The translations under genes and the position numbers were made by a program. This document shows, one piece after another, positions 18,219 to 26,373 of a stretch of 61,768 nucleotides of DNA. Source of the stretch: Clostridia bacterium (lineage in GTDB: Bacteria > Bacillota > Clostridia > Oscillospirales > CAG-272); assembly GCA_024405755.1 (NCBI GenBank), contig JAKSOD010000007.1, forward strand, positions 1-61,768. The letters run 5' to 3'. Position 1 is the stretch's first letter. Each line of letters opens with the position of its first letter. Below the pieces are notes generated by a model. That model was not told where the DNA came from. It did no database searches and worked only from the letters and a program-made list of their open reading frames with translations.

Positions 18219-18452
18219 ATGTTCGAAAAATTCAAGGAATTGCTCGTTGATGAATTACAGGTTGAAGAAGACAAGATCGTCCCCACAGCCGAACTCGCAG
18301 GAGATCTCGGCATAAACTCTATCGAACTCGCTGAACTCGTTATGCGCTGCGAAGAGACATTCGGCGTCGATATCGGCGACAACGATATTCACAATTTCGT
18401 TACCGTCGGTGACGTTGTGAAATATCTTGAAGATCTCACTGCCGGAAAGTAA
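18219..18452 (+). CDS. acpP: Acyl carrier protein
   Basis: A 77-aa acidic protein that carries acyl chains on a phosphopantetheine arm. The attachment serine is Ser34 in GINSIEL. Most fatty-acid ACPs have Asp-Ser-Leu here, so Asn replaces the usual Asp that helps dock AcpS and partner enzymes. Four-helix ACP spacing is kept through FGVDIGDNDI and VGDVVKYLE. GGAGG is 8 nt before the ATG. It is a single-gene unit with its own consensus promoter. No fab genes lie nearby, so it may serve general fatty-acid synthesis or a dedicated pathway elsewhere. Confidence 0.9.
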   Translation: MFEKFKELLVDELQVEEDKIVPTAELAGDLGINSIELAELVMRCEETFGVDIGDNDIHNFVTVGDVVKYLEDLTAGK

Positions 18453-18459
18453 AAATCTT

Positions 18460-18502
18460 ATTTCGGGTTGCTGCTTTATTTGCGGTGCCCGATTTTTTTA
18501 CT
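18460..18502 (+). terminator. Probable acpP terminator
   Basis: Imperfect GC-rich inverted repeat (CGGG...CCCG) followed by a seven-T run just after acpP. The pairing in the middle is poor, so this is a tentative call. Confidence 0.4.
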
Positions 18503-18599
18503 TCTAAAATCCGTAAAAACACCGTAAAATAATACGGGAATCATCCTGTTGCCGTCTTCCGGCACGTTTTTTCCGTTATTTTTTCAGAAAGGTGTGAGT

Positions 18600-19361
18600 A
18601 TGGATTTGAACTGTGATGATTGCAAAGACAAGAACAGCGGGCGATCCGCACTTATGTTTCTGCTGTTTGCCGTTGTCTTTGCTTTTTTGTGTTCCTGCGG
18701 ACATATGCTTCTTGATTATTTAACCGATGTCGAATCGACGGTATCTGCTTCATCAGGCGGTATGCCCGTAATTGTCATTGACCCGGGACACGGAGGTGAG
18801 GACGGAGGAACTTCAAGTCCCGACGGTATTCTTGAAAAAGATCTGAATCTTTATATCTCAGAATTACTCTGCGACCTGTTTGCAAGCGCAGGCTGCAATG
18901 TTATTCCGACAAGGACAGAAGATATACTTTTATACGACAGAAATGCGGATTACAAAGGTAAAAAGAAAGTAATGGATCTTGCTTCAAGACTGAATACAGC
19001 AAATGATTCTGCCTGCGATCTGTTCCTGAGCATACACATGAATTCTTTTCCACAGAAGAAATATTCTGGATTGCAGGTTTATTACTCTCCGAACTGTCCC
19101 GAAAGTCAGAAAATCGCAAATAATATTCAGGATTCAGTCAGAACTTACCTTCAACCGGATAATAATCGGGAAACAAAAGCCGCGGGAAAAAATATTTTTC
19201 TGCTTGACAGATTACAGCGTCCCGCCATTCTCGTTGAATGCGGATTCCTCTCAAATCCGGAAGAGTGTTCCATGCTCAGTCAGGAGGAATACAGACGCAA
19301 ATTGTCACTTGTAATTTTCTTTGCGGCATCTGAGAATATTTGCGGTATATTTAAATCTTGA
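18600..19361 (+). CDS. N-acetylmuramoyl-L-alanine amidase (Amidase_3, CwlD-like)
   Basis: Zinc-dependent peptidoglycan amidase that cleaves the bond between muramic acid and the stem peptide. It is 253 aa, with an N-terminal membrane segment (about 17-38) and the catalytic domain from about residue 55. Metal and catalytic residues sit in DPGHGGEDGG (His), LEKDLNL (Glu), LSIHMNSF (His) and VECGFLSN (Glu). Size and single anchor recall CwlD, which makes muramic-lactam in spore cortex; that fits the presence of sigG but is inference. The ATG at 18600 follows AAAGGTGTG by 4 nt. The earlier opening at 18549 lacks a ribosome site. Confidence 0.88.
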   Translation: MDLNCDDCKDKNSGRSALMFLLFAVVFAFLCSCGHMLLDYLTDVESTVSASSGGMPVIVIDPGHGGEDGGTSSPDGILEKDLNLYISELLCDLFASAGCNVIPTRTEDILLYDRNADYKGKKKVMDLASRLNTANDSACDLFLSIHMNSFPQKKYSGLQVYYSPNCPESQKIANNIQDSVRTYLQPDNNRETKAAGKNIFLLDRLQRPAILVECGFLSNPEECSMLSQEEYRRKLSLVIFFAASENICGIFKS

Positions 19362-19389
19362 CGCAGACTGAAAAATATTGTATAATACT

Positions 19390-19455
19390 TTAAGGCAATA
19401 CCGCACAATTCCGGCGGTGCAGATGCGCCGTCAGAATTGTGCGGTGTTGCCTTAA
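19390..19455. mobile_element. MITE, short form (66 bp)
   Basis: Internal-deletion derivative of the element at 9659-9838. It has a 22-bp left inverted repeat (19390-19411), a 22-bp middle holding the GGCG...CGCC hairpin, and a 22-bp right inverted repeat (19434-19455) with one mismatch (GTGTTG for GTATTG). The first ~46 bp match the long copy almost base for base. It lies between the amidase and radA genes and could fold into a long hairpin in RNA. Confidence 0.85.
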
Positions 19456-19505
19456 GTAAACTATTAATCAAATAAACCTAAATTCCACACGGAAGGATGT
19501 TTTAT

Positions 19506-20897
19506 ATGAAAGGACTTAAAACCGTATATATCTGCACTTCCTGCGAATATGAAAGTCCGAAATGGATGGGTAAATGCCCTAAATGCGGTGCATGGAATTC
19601 ATTCACAGAAGATGTTATCGATATGTCGGCCGGTAAAACTGAAACCGACAACATACGTCATCAGTTCAGCGTCGGAAGTGACACTCACGCTGTTCCTCTG
19701 AATGAGATGCCGAGTGACGAGTGTATCAGATCGGAAACGGGACTTTCCGAACTTGACCGCGTACTTGGCGGTGGACTCGTAAAAGGCTCGGTGGTCCTTC
19801 TCACCGGTGAACCCGGTATCGGTAAATCAACATTACTGCTTCAAATAAGCGGCATTCTCGGTCAAACCCGACGTGTACTTTATATTTCCGGAGAAGAATC
19901 CGGAGGTCAGTTAAAACTCAGATCAGAACGACTCGGCGTCAATGGCTCTGCTTTGTACGTTCTGACCGAAACCAATATTGAGAAGATCAATAGAGAAGCT
20001 GACAAAATTAAACCCGACGTAATGATAGTTGACTCCATACAGACAATGTACTCTCCTATTTCGTCGTCATCTCCCGGAAGCGTTTCACAAGTCCGTGAAA
20101 GTGCTTTGTCATTTATTTCCAAGGCAAAGAACGACAATATTTCCGTAATACTTGTGGGACACGTCAACAAAGAAGGCAGTATAGCCGGGCCGAAACTTCT
20201 GGAACATATGGTTGATGCCGTTCTCTGCTTTGAGGGAGAGCATCAGCAGGCATACCGTGTAATACGCGCAAGCAAAAACCGTTACGGATCGACCAATGAG
20301 ATAGGTGTTTTTGAAATGACGGACAAAGGGTTATGCGAAGTACCGAATCCTTCAGAAGTTCTCCTTGCAGGCAGACCGAAAAAAGTATCCGGCAACTGCG
20401 CTGTATGTACAATAGAAGGAACACGTCCGATAATCGCGGAAGTACAGTCTCTCGTATCTCCGACTTCTTTTCCTTCCCCCAGACGTACGACAAACGGAAT
20501 TGATTATAACCGTATGTGCCTGATCGTTGCGGTACTTGAAAAACGTCTCGGACTTAAGTTTTCCGCCAATGACCTTTATCTTAATGTAATCGGGGGACTG
20601 CATATTGATGAGCCTGCTTCCGACGTTGCCGTTGCCCTTTCCATGATCTCATCCATCACCGATAAAATTGTTCCCGATGAACTTGTGGCAATCGGTGAGA
20701 TCGGACTTGCCGGGGAATGCCGTGCTGTTTCATCTCTTGAAACACGAGTCCATGAGGCTGAACGTCTCGGATTCACGCGCGTTGTTGTTCCTTTCCGAAA
20801 CATAGAAAAACGTCCCATTGAATGCGGAGTTAAACTGATACCCGTCAAAAGCGTTTTTGAAGTTTTAAGTCTGCTGACAAGTGAAAGAAATAATTGA
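19506..20897 (+). CDS. radA: DNA repair protein RadA
   Basis: RecA-related branch-migration helicase that acts in recombinational repair, 463 aa. It has an N-terminal C4 zinc finger (CTSCEYESPKWMGKCPKC, about residues 8-25). Walker A is GEPGIGKST (about 103-111). The RadA-specific KNRFG motif appears as KNRYG (about 255), and a Lon-protease-like C-terminal domain (about 290-463) includes GGLHIDEPASDVAVALS. The ATG at 19506 is chosen because GGAAGG lies 9 nt upstream, whereas the ATG at 19497 abuts the ribosome site. Confidence 0.96.
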   Translation: MKGLKTVYICTSCEYESPKWMGKCPKCGAWNSFTEDVIDMSAGKTETDNIRHQFSVGSDTHAVPLNEMPSDECIRSETGLSELDRVLGGGLVKGSVVLLTGEPGIGKSTLLLQISGILGQTRRVLYISGEESGGQLKLRSERLGVNGSALYVLTETNIEKINREADKIKPDVMIVDSIQTMYSPISSSSPGSVSQVRESALSFISKAKNDNISVILVGHVNKEGSIAGPKLLEHMVDAVLCFEGEHQQAYRVIRASKNRYGSTNEIGVFEMTDKGLCEVPNPSEVLLAGRPKKVSGNCAVCTIEGTRPIIAEVQSLVSPTSFPSPRRTTNGIDYNRMCLIVAVLEKRLGLKFSANDLYLNVIGGLHIDEPASDVAVALSMISSITDKIVPDELVAIGEIGLAGECRAVSSLETRVHEAERLGFTRVVVPFRNIEKRPIECGVKLIPVKSVFEVLSLLTSERNN

Positions 20898-20954
20898 TAC
20901 CAAAACAAAAAGAGTGCCGATTTTGAGACAGCCAAGTAAGGAAGTTTTTGGTAT

Positions 20955-21542
20955 ATGGATTTTGTACGGCAAAATTCGATGCTCGTTATAGATGTGGACA
21001 AACGGGAATTTGAAGGTATAGTAATGATCAACACTGATTATCCGATCGAGTCCTTGAATATTCTTCTGAATGAAGATTGTCTCAGCGACAGATTTCATTC
21101 ATTGATAAGCATCCGGGAGAATCTGATCATAGGATTGAAGAGCTTCGGCTGCGTTACAAAGAGTGATGCAGCACGAATGTCTGACGATGAACTTGCTGGT
21201 ATTATGCTGCATGACGAAGTGACAGTGAAACTTTTTCGGCAATTTCTGACTATTTATGATCCAAAACCGCAGAAATTCAAAGAGATCACAAAACTTACGT
21301 CAGATCCGGCGGAGCGGGCGGCTTTTATGGAACTGTATCATCTGCCGGGGGTCAGATTTACCCGTGCTTACCTGTATTATCATTCAGGATACAAAACCTT
21401 GCAGGATTTTTTGGAAACTACTGTTGAGGAAGTTTTATCAAAAACCGCCACGACGATATCGAGCAAAAACTTAACGTGCATCGTTCCTTTGCCAAAAGAA
21501 GTACGCACGCACATAGCTGTTGCCAAGGCATTCAGCCGGTGA
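20955..21542 (+). CDS. Helix-hairpin-helix-like protein, unknown function
   Basis: A 195-aa soluble protein I do not recognise as a named family. The segment LYHLPGVRFTRAYLYYHSGY followed by KTLQDFLETTVEEVLSKT has the pattern of a helix-hairpin-helix/DUF4332-type repeat (LPG-x-x-x-x-x-A...G...T..D). A second weaker copy may lie at LKSFGCVTKSDAARMSDDELAGIM. Such folds usually bind DNA non-specifically. The start codon lies just inside the left inverted repeat, and the gene fills nearly all of the candidate element. The ribosome site is weak (AAGGAAG, 12-13 nt away). It ends before a strong terminator within the element. Confidence 0.6.
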   Translation: MDFVRQNSMLVIDVDKREFEGIVMINTDYPIESLNILLNEDCLSDRFHSLISIRENLIIGLKSFGCVTKSDAARMSDDELAGIMLHDEVTVKLFRQFLTIYDPKPQKFKEITKLTSDPAERAAFMELYHLPGVRFTRAYLYYHSGYKTLQDFLETTVEEVLSKTATTISSKNLTCIVPLPKEVRTHIAVAKAFSR

Positions 21543-21617
21543 AACTTCATACTGAAATCTGATTAAAATTGAAGTTTTTAATGAAAAAATAGTATCAGTT
21601 TGTGGGATAAAGAATGA

Positions 21618-21660
21618 CCCGCCGAGGAGAAATCTGATTTCTTCCTTCGGCGGGTTTTGC
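21618..21660 (+). terminator. Terminator after the HhH gene
   Basis: Long inverted repeat CCCGCCGA...TCGGCGGG with a 17-19-bp nearly perfect stem, followed by TTTTGCTTTC, 75 bp after the ORF stop and inside the candidate element. Confidence 0.8.
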
Positions 21661-21706
21661 TTTCTCAAAAAACATCCTTGTGGGACTGTCCCTTTCCGGC
21701 ACTCTT

Positions 21707-22318
21707 TTAAAAATATTTACACAGATGATAGCTGCCTGCAAGATCGGTTTCGATCATAGGTCTGCCGCCTGATTCTACCGATTTCTTGTTAATCTGTGAA
21801 ATATGTTGTGAAACGTTTCCTCGTCTGCGGTATTCGTCTCCAATACAATAGCGCAGTATTTCTTCTGCACTTACGAATCTGTCAGAATTCTTAACGAGAT
21901 AACCGACAACTGAACGCTCGGTCGGAGTCAGATCAAACTCATATCCGAGATAGTATGTTTTTCCTTTATGAGAAAAAAGCAGATTACGGTAAGAAAACTC
22001 ATTTTCATCACCACATATTGCTGTTAAAGATGAAATCAGAGCTGGATCATCATAAAGCGGAAAAACAAAACAATCACCTGACAAATAATCATTTTTGCGA
22101 GTACAACTGCCGGCAATAAAAACAGGAATATCCTTTCTTATCTGTTCAGTAAGAAAGTAATCAAAATCTCCAATAAAAAGTGCCGCAACAACCGTATCCG
22201 AATTTGTCCGCTGAATAAAATCAGCGGTAGGAGGTGCGTCAGTCAATATTCCGTGATCGCGGTAAAAATGCTGATAATCGCTTCTTTTCGAGATATCCTC
22301 ACAATATAAACAGATCAT
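21707..22318 (-). CDS. Winged-helix DNA-binding regulator (OmpR-type C-terminus)
   Basis: A 203-aa protein. The C-terminal ~95 residues show the OmpR/PhoB trans_reg_C pattern (LTPTERSVVGYLVKNSDRFVS, AEEILRYC, NVSQHISQINKK). The N-terminal ~100 residues resemble a degenerate response-regulator receiver but lack a clear acidic triad, so phosphorylation is doubtful. No sensor kinase is adjacent. It is the last gene of a leftward run with the P-loop protein and radC, 10 bp behind radC. The target genes are unknown. The stop codon TAA touches the right inverted repeat of the neighbouring element. Confidence 0.65.
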   Translation of the reverse strand: MICLYCEDISKRSDYQHFYRDHGILTDAPPTADFIQRTNSDTVVAALFIGDFDYFLTEQIRKDIPVFIAGSCTRKNDYLSGDCFVFPLYDDPALISSLTAICGDENEFSYRNLLFSHKGKTYYLGYEFDLTPTERSVVGYLVKNSDRFVSAEEILRYCIGDEYRRRGNVSQHISQINKKSVESGGRPMIETDLAGSYHLCKYF

Positions 22319-22328
22319 TTCTTCGCCG

Positions 22329-23111
22329 TCAGTCTCCGTGCAGCATTATATTGTCATCCGCTCTGAATATTTTAACTTCGTCGCAAGTATCAGTCTGGGT
22401 GAACGAAACAGCCGAACCCGTTCCGAAGCGTTTTTCAAAATCATTAAACATTGGCGAATAATATCTTCCGCTGATAGTCAAGTGGTCAATAAGTTCAATA
22501 TTAATAATTTCAAGCAAACTGCGAAGCTGCAATGCACTTTCGACGTCTGTCTTTGAGGGTCTCGTCTGACCGTGAGGATGATTATGAGCCACCACAACAT
22601 AATGAGCGTCGCGTTTGAGTGCCTTACTCATAATAAGGCTGTAATCAAGTTCTGCACAAATTTCTGATCCCACAGACACCTTGAAAGTGTCAATCAGAGA
22701 GAGTTTTTGGTCAAAAATCATAGCATATATATTCTCATTTTTCATTCCGCTGAAAAAATTAACGAAATATGCTCCGATATCGTTAATTGATCTGTATGCC
22801 TGTGGTGCGGGAGTTTCTTCGAGAAGACATCTGCGAGCTGCTTCACGGAATAAGCCGAGGAGAATAACAGTATTCTCCCCGATTCCGTCAATACTCATCA
22901 GTTCTTCCGGATCAGCAGTCAGAACTCCTCTGACCGATCCGAATTTTTCTATCAACTGATGCGATAGTTCGTTGACATCACGCCGTGGAATAGCATAATA
23001 AAGCATTAGTTCAATGACTTCGTGATCGAAAAAACCATCAAGACCTTCCGAAATAAATTTACCTTTGAGTCTTTTCCGGTGTCCTGTATGTAAAGCCGGA
23101 TTTCTTTCCAT
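22329..23111 (-). CDS. radC: RadC/JAB-domain protein
   Basis: A 260-aa member of the RadC family (MPN/JAMM fold); its true function is debated. It has an N-terminal HhH-type region (HTGHRKRLKGKF..., DVNELSHQLIEKFGSVRGVL, IDGIGENTVILL) and the metal motif HNHPHGQTRPSKTD (His-x-His-x10-Asp). The start is set at the ATG encoding MERNPALHTGHRKR, which fits family N-termini. GGAGG lies 13 nt upstream, a rather long spacing. The ORF remains open to 23189. It is co-oriented with the P-loop gene upstream and the winged-helix gene downstream. Confidence 0.9.
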   Translation of the reverse strand: MERNPALHTGHRKRLKGKFISEGLDGFFDHEVIELMLYYAIPRRDVNELSHQLIEKFGSVRGVLTADPEELMSIDGIGENTVILLGLFREAARRCLLEETPAPQAYRSINDIGAYFVNFFSGMKNENIYAMIFDQKLSLIDTFKVSVGSEICAELDYSLIMSKALKRDAHYVVVAHNHPHGQTRPSKTDVESALQLRSLLEIINIELIDHLTISGRYYSPMFNDFEKRFGTGSAVSFTQTDTCDEVKIFRADDNIMLHGD

Positions 23112-23198
23112 AAGTCTTTCATACCCTCCGTTTTTCGATAAAATTAAAAAGTCAAAGCAGCCGGATTCCGTACGGATCCGGCTGCTCACTCATTGCAG

Positions 23199-23606
23199 TC
23201 AGATAAACTTTTTCAGTCCTTCACTTGCATCCTCCAAAGGCATAGAGGAAGTCATAACTATGTTTATCTTATAGCGGTCAGCCAACTCGTCAAGATCGTT
23301 TACAAGTCTCTCAAACGCATCCACATCATTCTTACAGATACGAAGGGTGGAATCGATAAACAGATCTGAAATATCATGGTTGCTTGCTACCATTCCGGCA
23401 ATAAATCCATAAAGAGCGTGTGAACCGAGAATGAAATACTCATCAACATTTATCAGTCTGCACTTATGGGTAACATCATAACGAAGCTTGATGCCCTTTT
23501 CAATGCATACCACGCAGCCGTTGGATTTTTCGGCAGATTCATTCACCATATTAATCAGATTTTTGGTTTTTCCGGAGCCTTTTACTCCGATAATAAGTTT
23601 TAGCAT
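23199..23606 (-). CDS. Small P-loop ATP-binding protein
   Basis: A 135-aa cytosolic protein. It has a clear Walker A GVKGSGKTKN near residue 7 and a possible Walker B LFIDSTLRI near 82. It lacks the extra helicase or kinase domains expected of larger NTPases, and small clostridial proteins of this kind have no established role. AGGAGG lies 9-10 nt upstream of the ATG. It precedes radC by 87 bp on the same strand. It could be a nucleotide-binding regulator; nothing more can be read from the sequence. Confidence 0.65.
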   Translation of the reverse strand: MLKLIIGVKGSGKTKNLINMVNESAEKSNGCVVCIEKGIKLRYDVTHKCRLINVDEYFILGSHALYGFIAGMVASNHDISDLFIDSTLRICKNDVDAFERLVNDLDELADRYKINIVMTSSMPLEDASEGLKKFI

Positions 23607-23677
23607 CCTGTTTTACCTCCTCAGGTTCGGTCGGTACTTATATTATACAGTATTATAAAGGAAAAATCAAGTATTTT

Positions 23678-25012
23678 TTACAGTCTTGCGCGTAATTGTT
23701 CAGTCATTTCTTCATAACCCGGTTTTCCGAGAAGAGCAAACATATTCTTCTTATATGCTTCGACGCCAGGCTGATCAAAGGGATTAACTCCGAGAACGTA
23801 TCCGGATACAGCACAGGCAAATTCAAAGAAATAGATCATATATCCGAGGGAGCGGGTGCTTCTGTCGGCGAGCCTGATAACTACATTGGGAACCCCGCCG
23901 TCAACGTGGGCAAGTAAAGTTCCGTTCATAGCGGTCTTATTCACGTCAGACATCTTCATTCCGGCAAGGAAATTCAATCCGTCAATATTTGCTGAGTCAT
24001 AAGGTAACTCAGCATTGCTGTCGGGGTTTTCAACAGAGAGAACAGTCTCGAACATTGTACGCTTACCCGACTGTATATACTGACCGAGAGAATGCAGATC
24101 AGTGGAGAAAATAACTGAAGAAGGATAAAGTCCTTTGCCGTCCTTCCCTTCACTCTCACCCATAAGCTGCTTCCACCATTCGCAGAACATCTGCTGATAC
24201 GGCTCATAACCGACAAGGATCTCAACGCATTTACCCTTGCGGTAAAGAATATTGCGGATAGCAGCATATTTATAGGCATCGTTATTTTCTATTCCTTCAG
24301 CGGAAAGAACCCTCATTGCATCTGCGGCACCTCCCATAAGTTCGTCGATATCTACACCGGAAACTGCAATGGGAAGGAGTCCGACTGCGGACAATACGGA
24401 GAATCTGCCTCCTACGTCATCGGGAACCACGAAAGTCTCGTATCCAGCTTCGTCGGAAAACTGTTTCAGGGTTCCGCGTGCTTTGTCGGTTGTAACAAAA
24501 ATTCTTTCGCGGGCACCGTCAGTACCGTATTTCTTTTCAAGCAGTGCACGGAAATAACGGAATGCCACGGCAGGTTCGGTAGTTGTGCCGGATTTGGAAA
24601 TAACATTGATGCAGAAGTCCTTACCCTCGCAAATGGAGAGAAGTTCTTCAAGATCGCTTCCGCTTATATTGCACCCTGAAAAATAAATCTCCGGTGTACC
24701 GCGGCGCAGTTGATTATATCTTGAAGATCCGAGAAACTCAACGACGGCTCTTGCGCCAAGGTAGGATCCGCCGATTCCTATCACAATAAACACGTCGCTG
24801 GTCTTTTTGATCTTTGCAGCGGCGGCTTTGATACGGGCAAACTCAGCACGGTCATAGTTCTCAGGGAGGTTAAGCCAACCGCGCATATCAGAGCCCTTGC
24901 CGGTCCCCTCGCGGAGTGTTTTAGCGGCAGCTTCAATCTCGGGAGCAATCGCGTTAATTTCTTCTTCCGAGATAAAAGGTTTTACAAATTTGTCATCAAG
25001 TCTGATTACCAT
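23678..25012 (-). CDS. pgi: Glucose-6-phosphate isomerase
   Basis: Glycolytic enzyme interconverting glucose-6-phosphate and fructose-6-phosphate, 444 aa, the length of the shorter Bacillus-type Pgi. Visible signatures are [13 protein letters not shown] (about 80-92), the [10 protein letters not shown] phosphate-binding segment (about 140), a [14 protein letters not shown] family signature (about 200), and catalytic Glu/His/Lys regions near [20 protein letters not shown] and [10 protein letters not shown]. The ATG at 25012 follows AGAGAGG by 8 nt. The ORF extends 28 codons upstream without a ribosome site. Confidence 0.96.
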   Translation of the reverse strand: MVIRLDDKFVKPFISEEEINAIAPEIEAAAKTLREGTGKGSDMRGWLNLPENYDRAEFARIKAAAAKIKKTSDVFIVIGIGGSYLGARAVVEFLGSSRYNQLRRGTPEIYFSGCNISGSDLEELLSICEGKDFCINVISKSGTTTEPAVAFRYFRALLEKKYGTDGARERIFVTTDKARGTLKQFSDEAGYETFVVPDDVGGRFSVLSAVGLLPIAVSGVDIDELMGGAADAMRVLSAEGIENNDAYKYAAIRNILYRKGKCVEILVGYEPYQQMFCEWWKQLMGESEGKDGKGLYPSSVIFSTDLHSLGQYIQSGKRTMFETVLSVENPDSNAELPYDSANIDGLNFLAGMKMSDVNKTAMNGTLLAHVDGGVPNVVIRLADRSTRSLGYMIYFFEFACAVSGYVLGVNPFDQPGVEAYKKNMFALLGKPGYEEMTEQLRARL

Positions 25013-25099
25013 AAAATATGCCTCTCTTTTCATTTTAAAGTAATTTTTCAATAATATTGTACCACTATCAGGAAAAAATTTCAACTGTTTTTTCAATTT

Positions 25100-26290
25100 T
25101 TATATAATACAATAGTATTTTATCATTCTCCAAAGCAATTCTCCGTATGATAGTCTCGGGATATCTTCTTTCACTGTAATTACGCTCTCACCGATATTTT
25201 CGCCGTCAAGAACAAATTTTATGCTGCCGGCTCTGTCTCCGGATTTAACCGGTGCGGGAATTTTTTCTGTCAGTTCACATTCAACCACTACTTTACCCGC
25301 TTTACCTTTTGGAACTACGGCATAAAAATCGTCATATCCTGTATGACATATCCTTTCCTTACCTCCGGGAACGGCAACTTCTCCCGATTCTCCCGCTTCA
25401 TAATGATAGAGCGAATAATTTGCAAATCCGAAATCGAGCAACGATGCTGCGGCTGCGTTTCTCGTGTCTCGTGTTGGAGATGCCATTATTACAGCGATAA
25501 GTGTCATTCCGTCACGTGTTGCGGTTGCACTTATACAAAAACCGGCTTTTGAAGTAGAACCTGTTTTTAGTCCGTTGGCACCGTTGTAACTCCGAATCAG
25601 ACGGTTGGTATTACTAAGACCGAATGCACCGTCCCGAACGCTGTCCATCCACGTTGAACTGAAAGTAAGTATTTCCTTATGTTTAATAAGTTCACGTGAC
25701 ATTATAGCAATATCAAGTGCCGACAATACGTGATTTGTCACCGTATCATCAAGACCGTTTGTATTCTCAAAATGAGCCGTTTTCATTCCCAGTTCCGCAG
25801 CACGTTTGTTCATCATGGTAACAAACGCATTCTCGCTTCCTCCAACAGCTTCCGCAAGAACGACCGCCGCATCATTTGCCGAAGAGATAACAACGGATTT
25901 TATAAGATCTCTTACCGTCATTCTCTCCCCCGGCTCAAGAAATATCTGCGATCCGCCCATTGATGAGGCATTTTCTGATGCTGAAAGCTCGGTGTCATAA
26001 GTCAGCACACCTGCGTCAAGTGCCTCCATTACGAGTAATAGTGTCATGATCTTGGTAACTGACGCTGGAGGCAGGGCTTCGTCGGCATTCTGCTCGTAAA
26101 GGATTTCTCCGGTTTCCGCTTCCATAAGAACGGCACCCTTGCAGTCAAGACCTAAGTCCACGTTCTGCGCGGGTGCCGAGGCAACACTGACACCCACGTT
26201 TTTTCCTTCGGCATTCGCTCCAAAAGTTACGGCTGCAGCGTTGAAAAATAAAGTTATGATAAGAAACAATGCGGTGATTTTCTTTTTCAT
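25100..26290 (-). CDS. D-alanyl-D-alanine carboxypeptidase (DacF/PBP5 type)
   Basis: Peptidase S11 enzyme that trims the terminal D-Ala of peptidoglycan stem peptides outside the cell. It is 396 aa with a signal peptide (about 5-25). All three active-site motifs are canonical: PASVTKIM (Ser-x-x-Lys, about 80), SSANDAA (Ser-x-Asn, about 140) and LKTGSTSKAGF (Lys-Thr-Gly, about 243). A C-terminal PBP5_C-like domain follows, and the end LLWRMIKYYCII may be an amphipathic anchor. The ATG at 26290 is preferred over the GTG at 26302 because GAGG lies 6 nt before it. The paralog at 16750 has lost motifs 2 and 3. Confidence 0.93.
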   Translation of the reverse strand: MKKKITALFLIITLFFNAAAVTFGANAEGKNVGVSVASAPAQNVDLGLDCKGAVLMEAETGEILYEQNADEALPPASVTKIMTLLLVMEALDAGVLTYDTELSASENASSMGGSQIFLEPGERMTVRDLIKSVVISSANDAAVVLAEAVGGSENAFVTMMNKRAAELGMKTAHFENTNGLDDTVTNHVLSALDIAIMSRELIKHKEILTFSSTWMDSVRDGAFGLSNTNRLIRSYNGANGLKTGSTSKAGFCISATATRDGMTLIAVIMASPTRDTRNAAAASLLDFGFANYSLYHYEAGESGEVAVPGGKERICHTGYDDFYAVVPKGKAGKVVVECELTEKIPAPVKSGDRAGSIKFVLDGENIGESVITVKEDIPRLSYGELLWRMIKYYCII

Positions 26291-26373
26291 TTTTGTCCTC
26301 ACATAGAATTTGATATTTTATTCTATGCGGAACCAATGACTTAATATGAAAGAAACATAAATCTTCCGTCAAA

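Larger units (their letters stand above)
20908..21709. mobile_element. Candidate TIR-bounded element carrying an HhH gene
   Basis: Imperfect inverted repeats of about 45 bp bound this segment. The left end reads AAAAGAGTGCCG then GAGACAGCC then AAGGAAGTTTTT. The right end, read on the minus strand, gives AAAAGAGTGCCG, GGGACAGTCC and AAGGATGTTTTT in the same order and spacing. Between them lie one ORF (20955-21542) and a terminator. No transposase is present, so this would be a non-autonomous element or a passenger cassette. Target-site duplication is not clear. The right end abuts the stop codon of the next gene. Confidence 0.5.
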
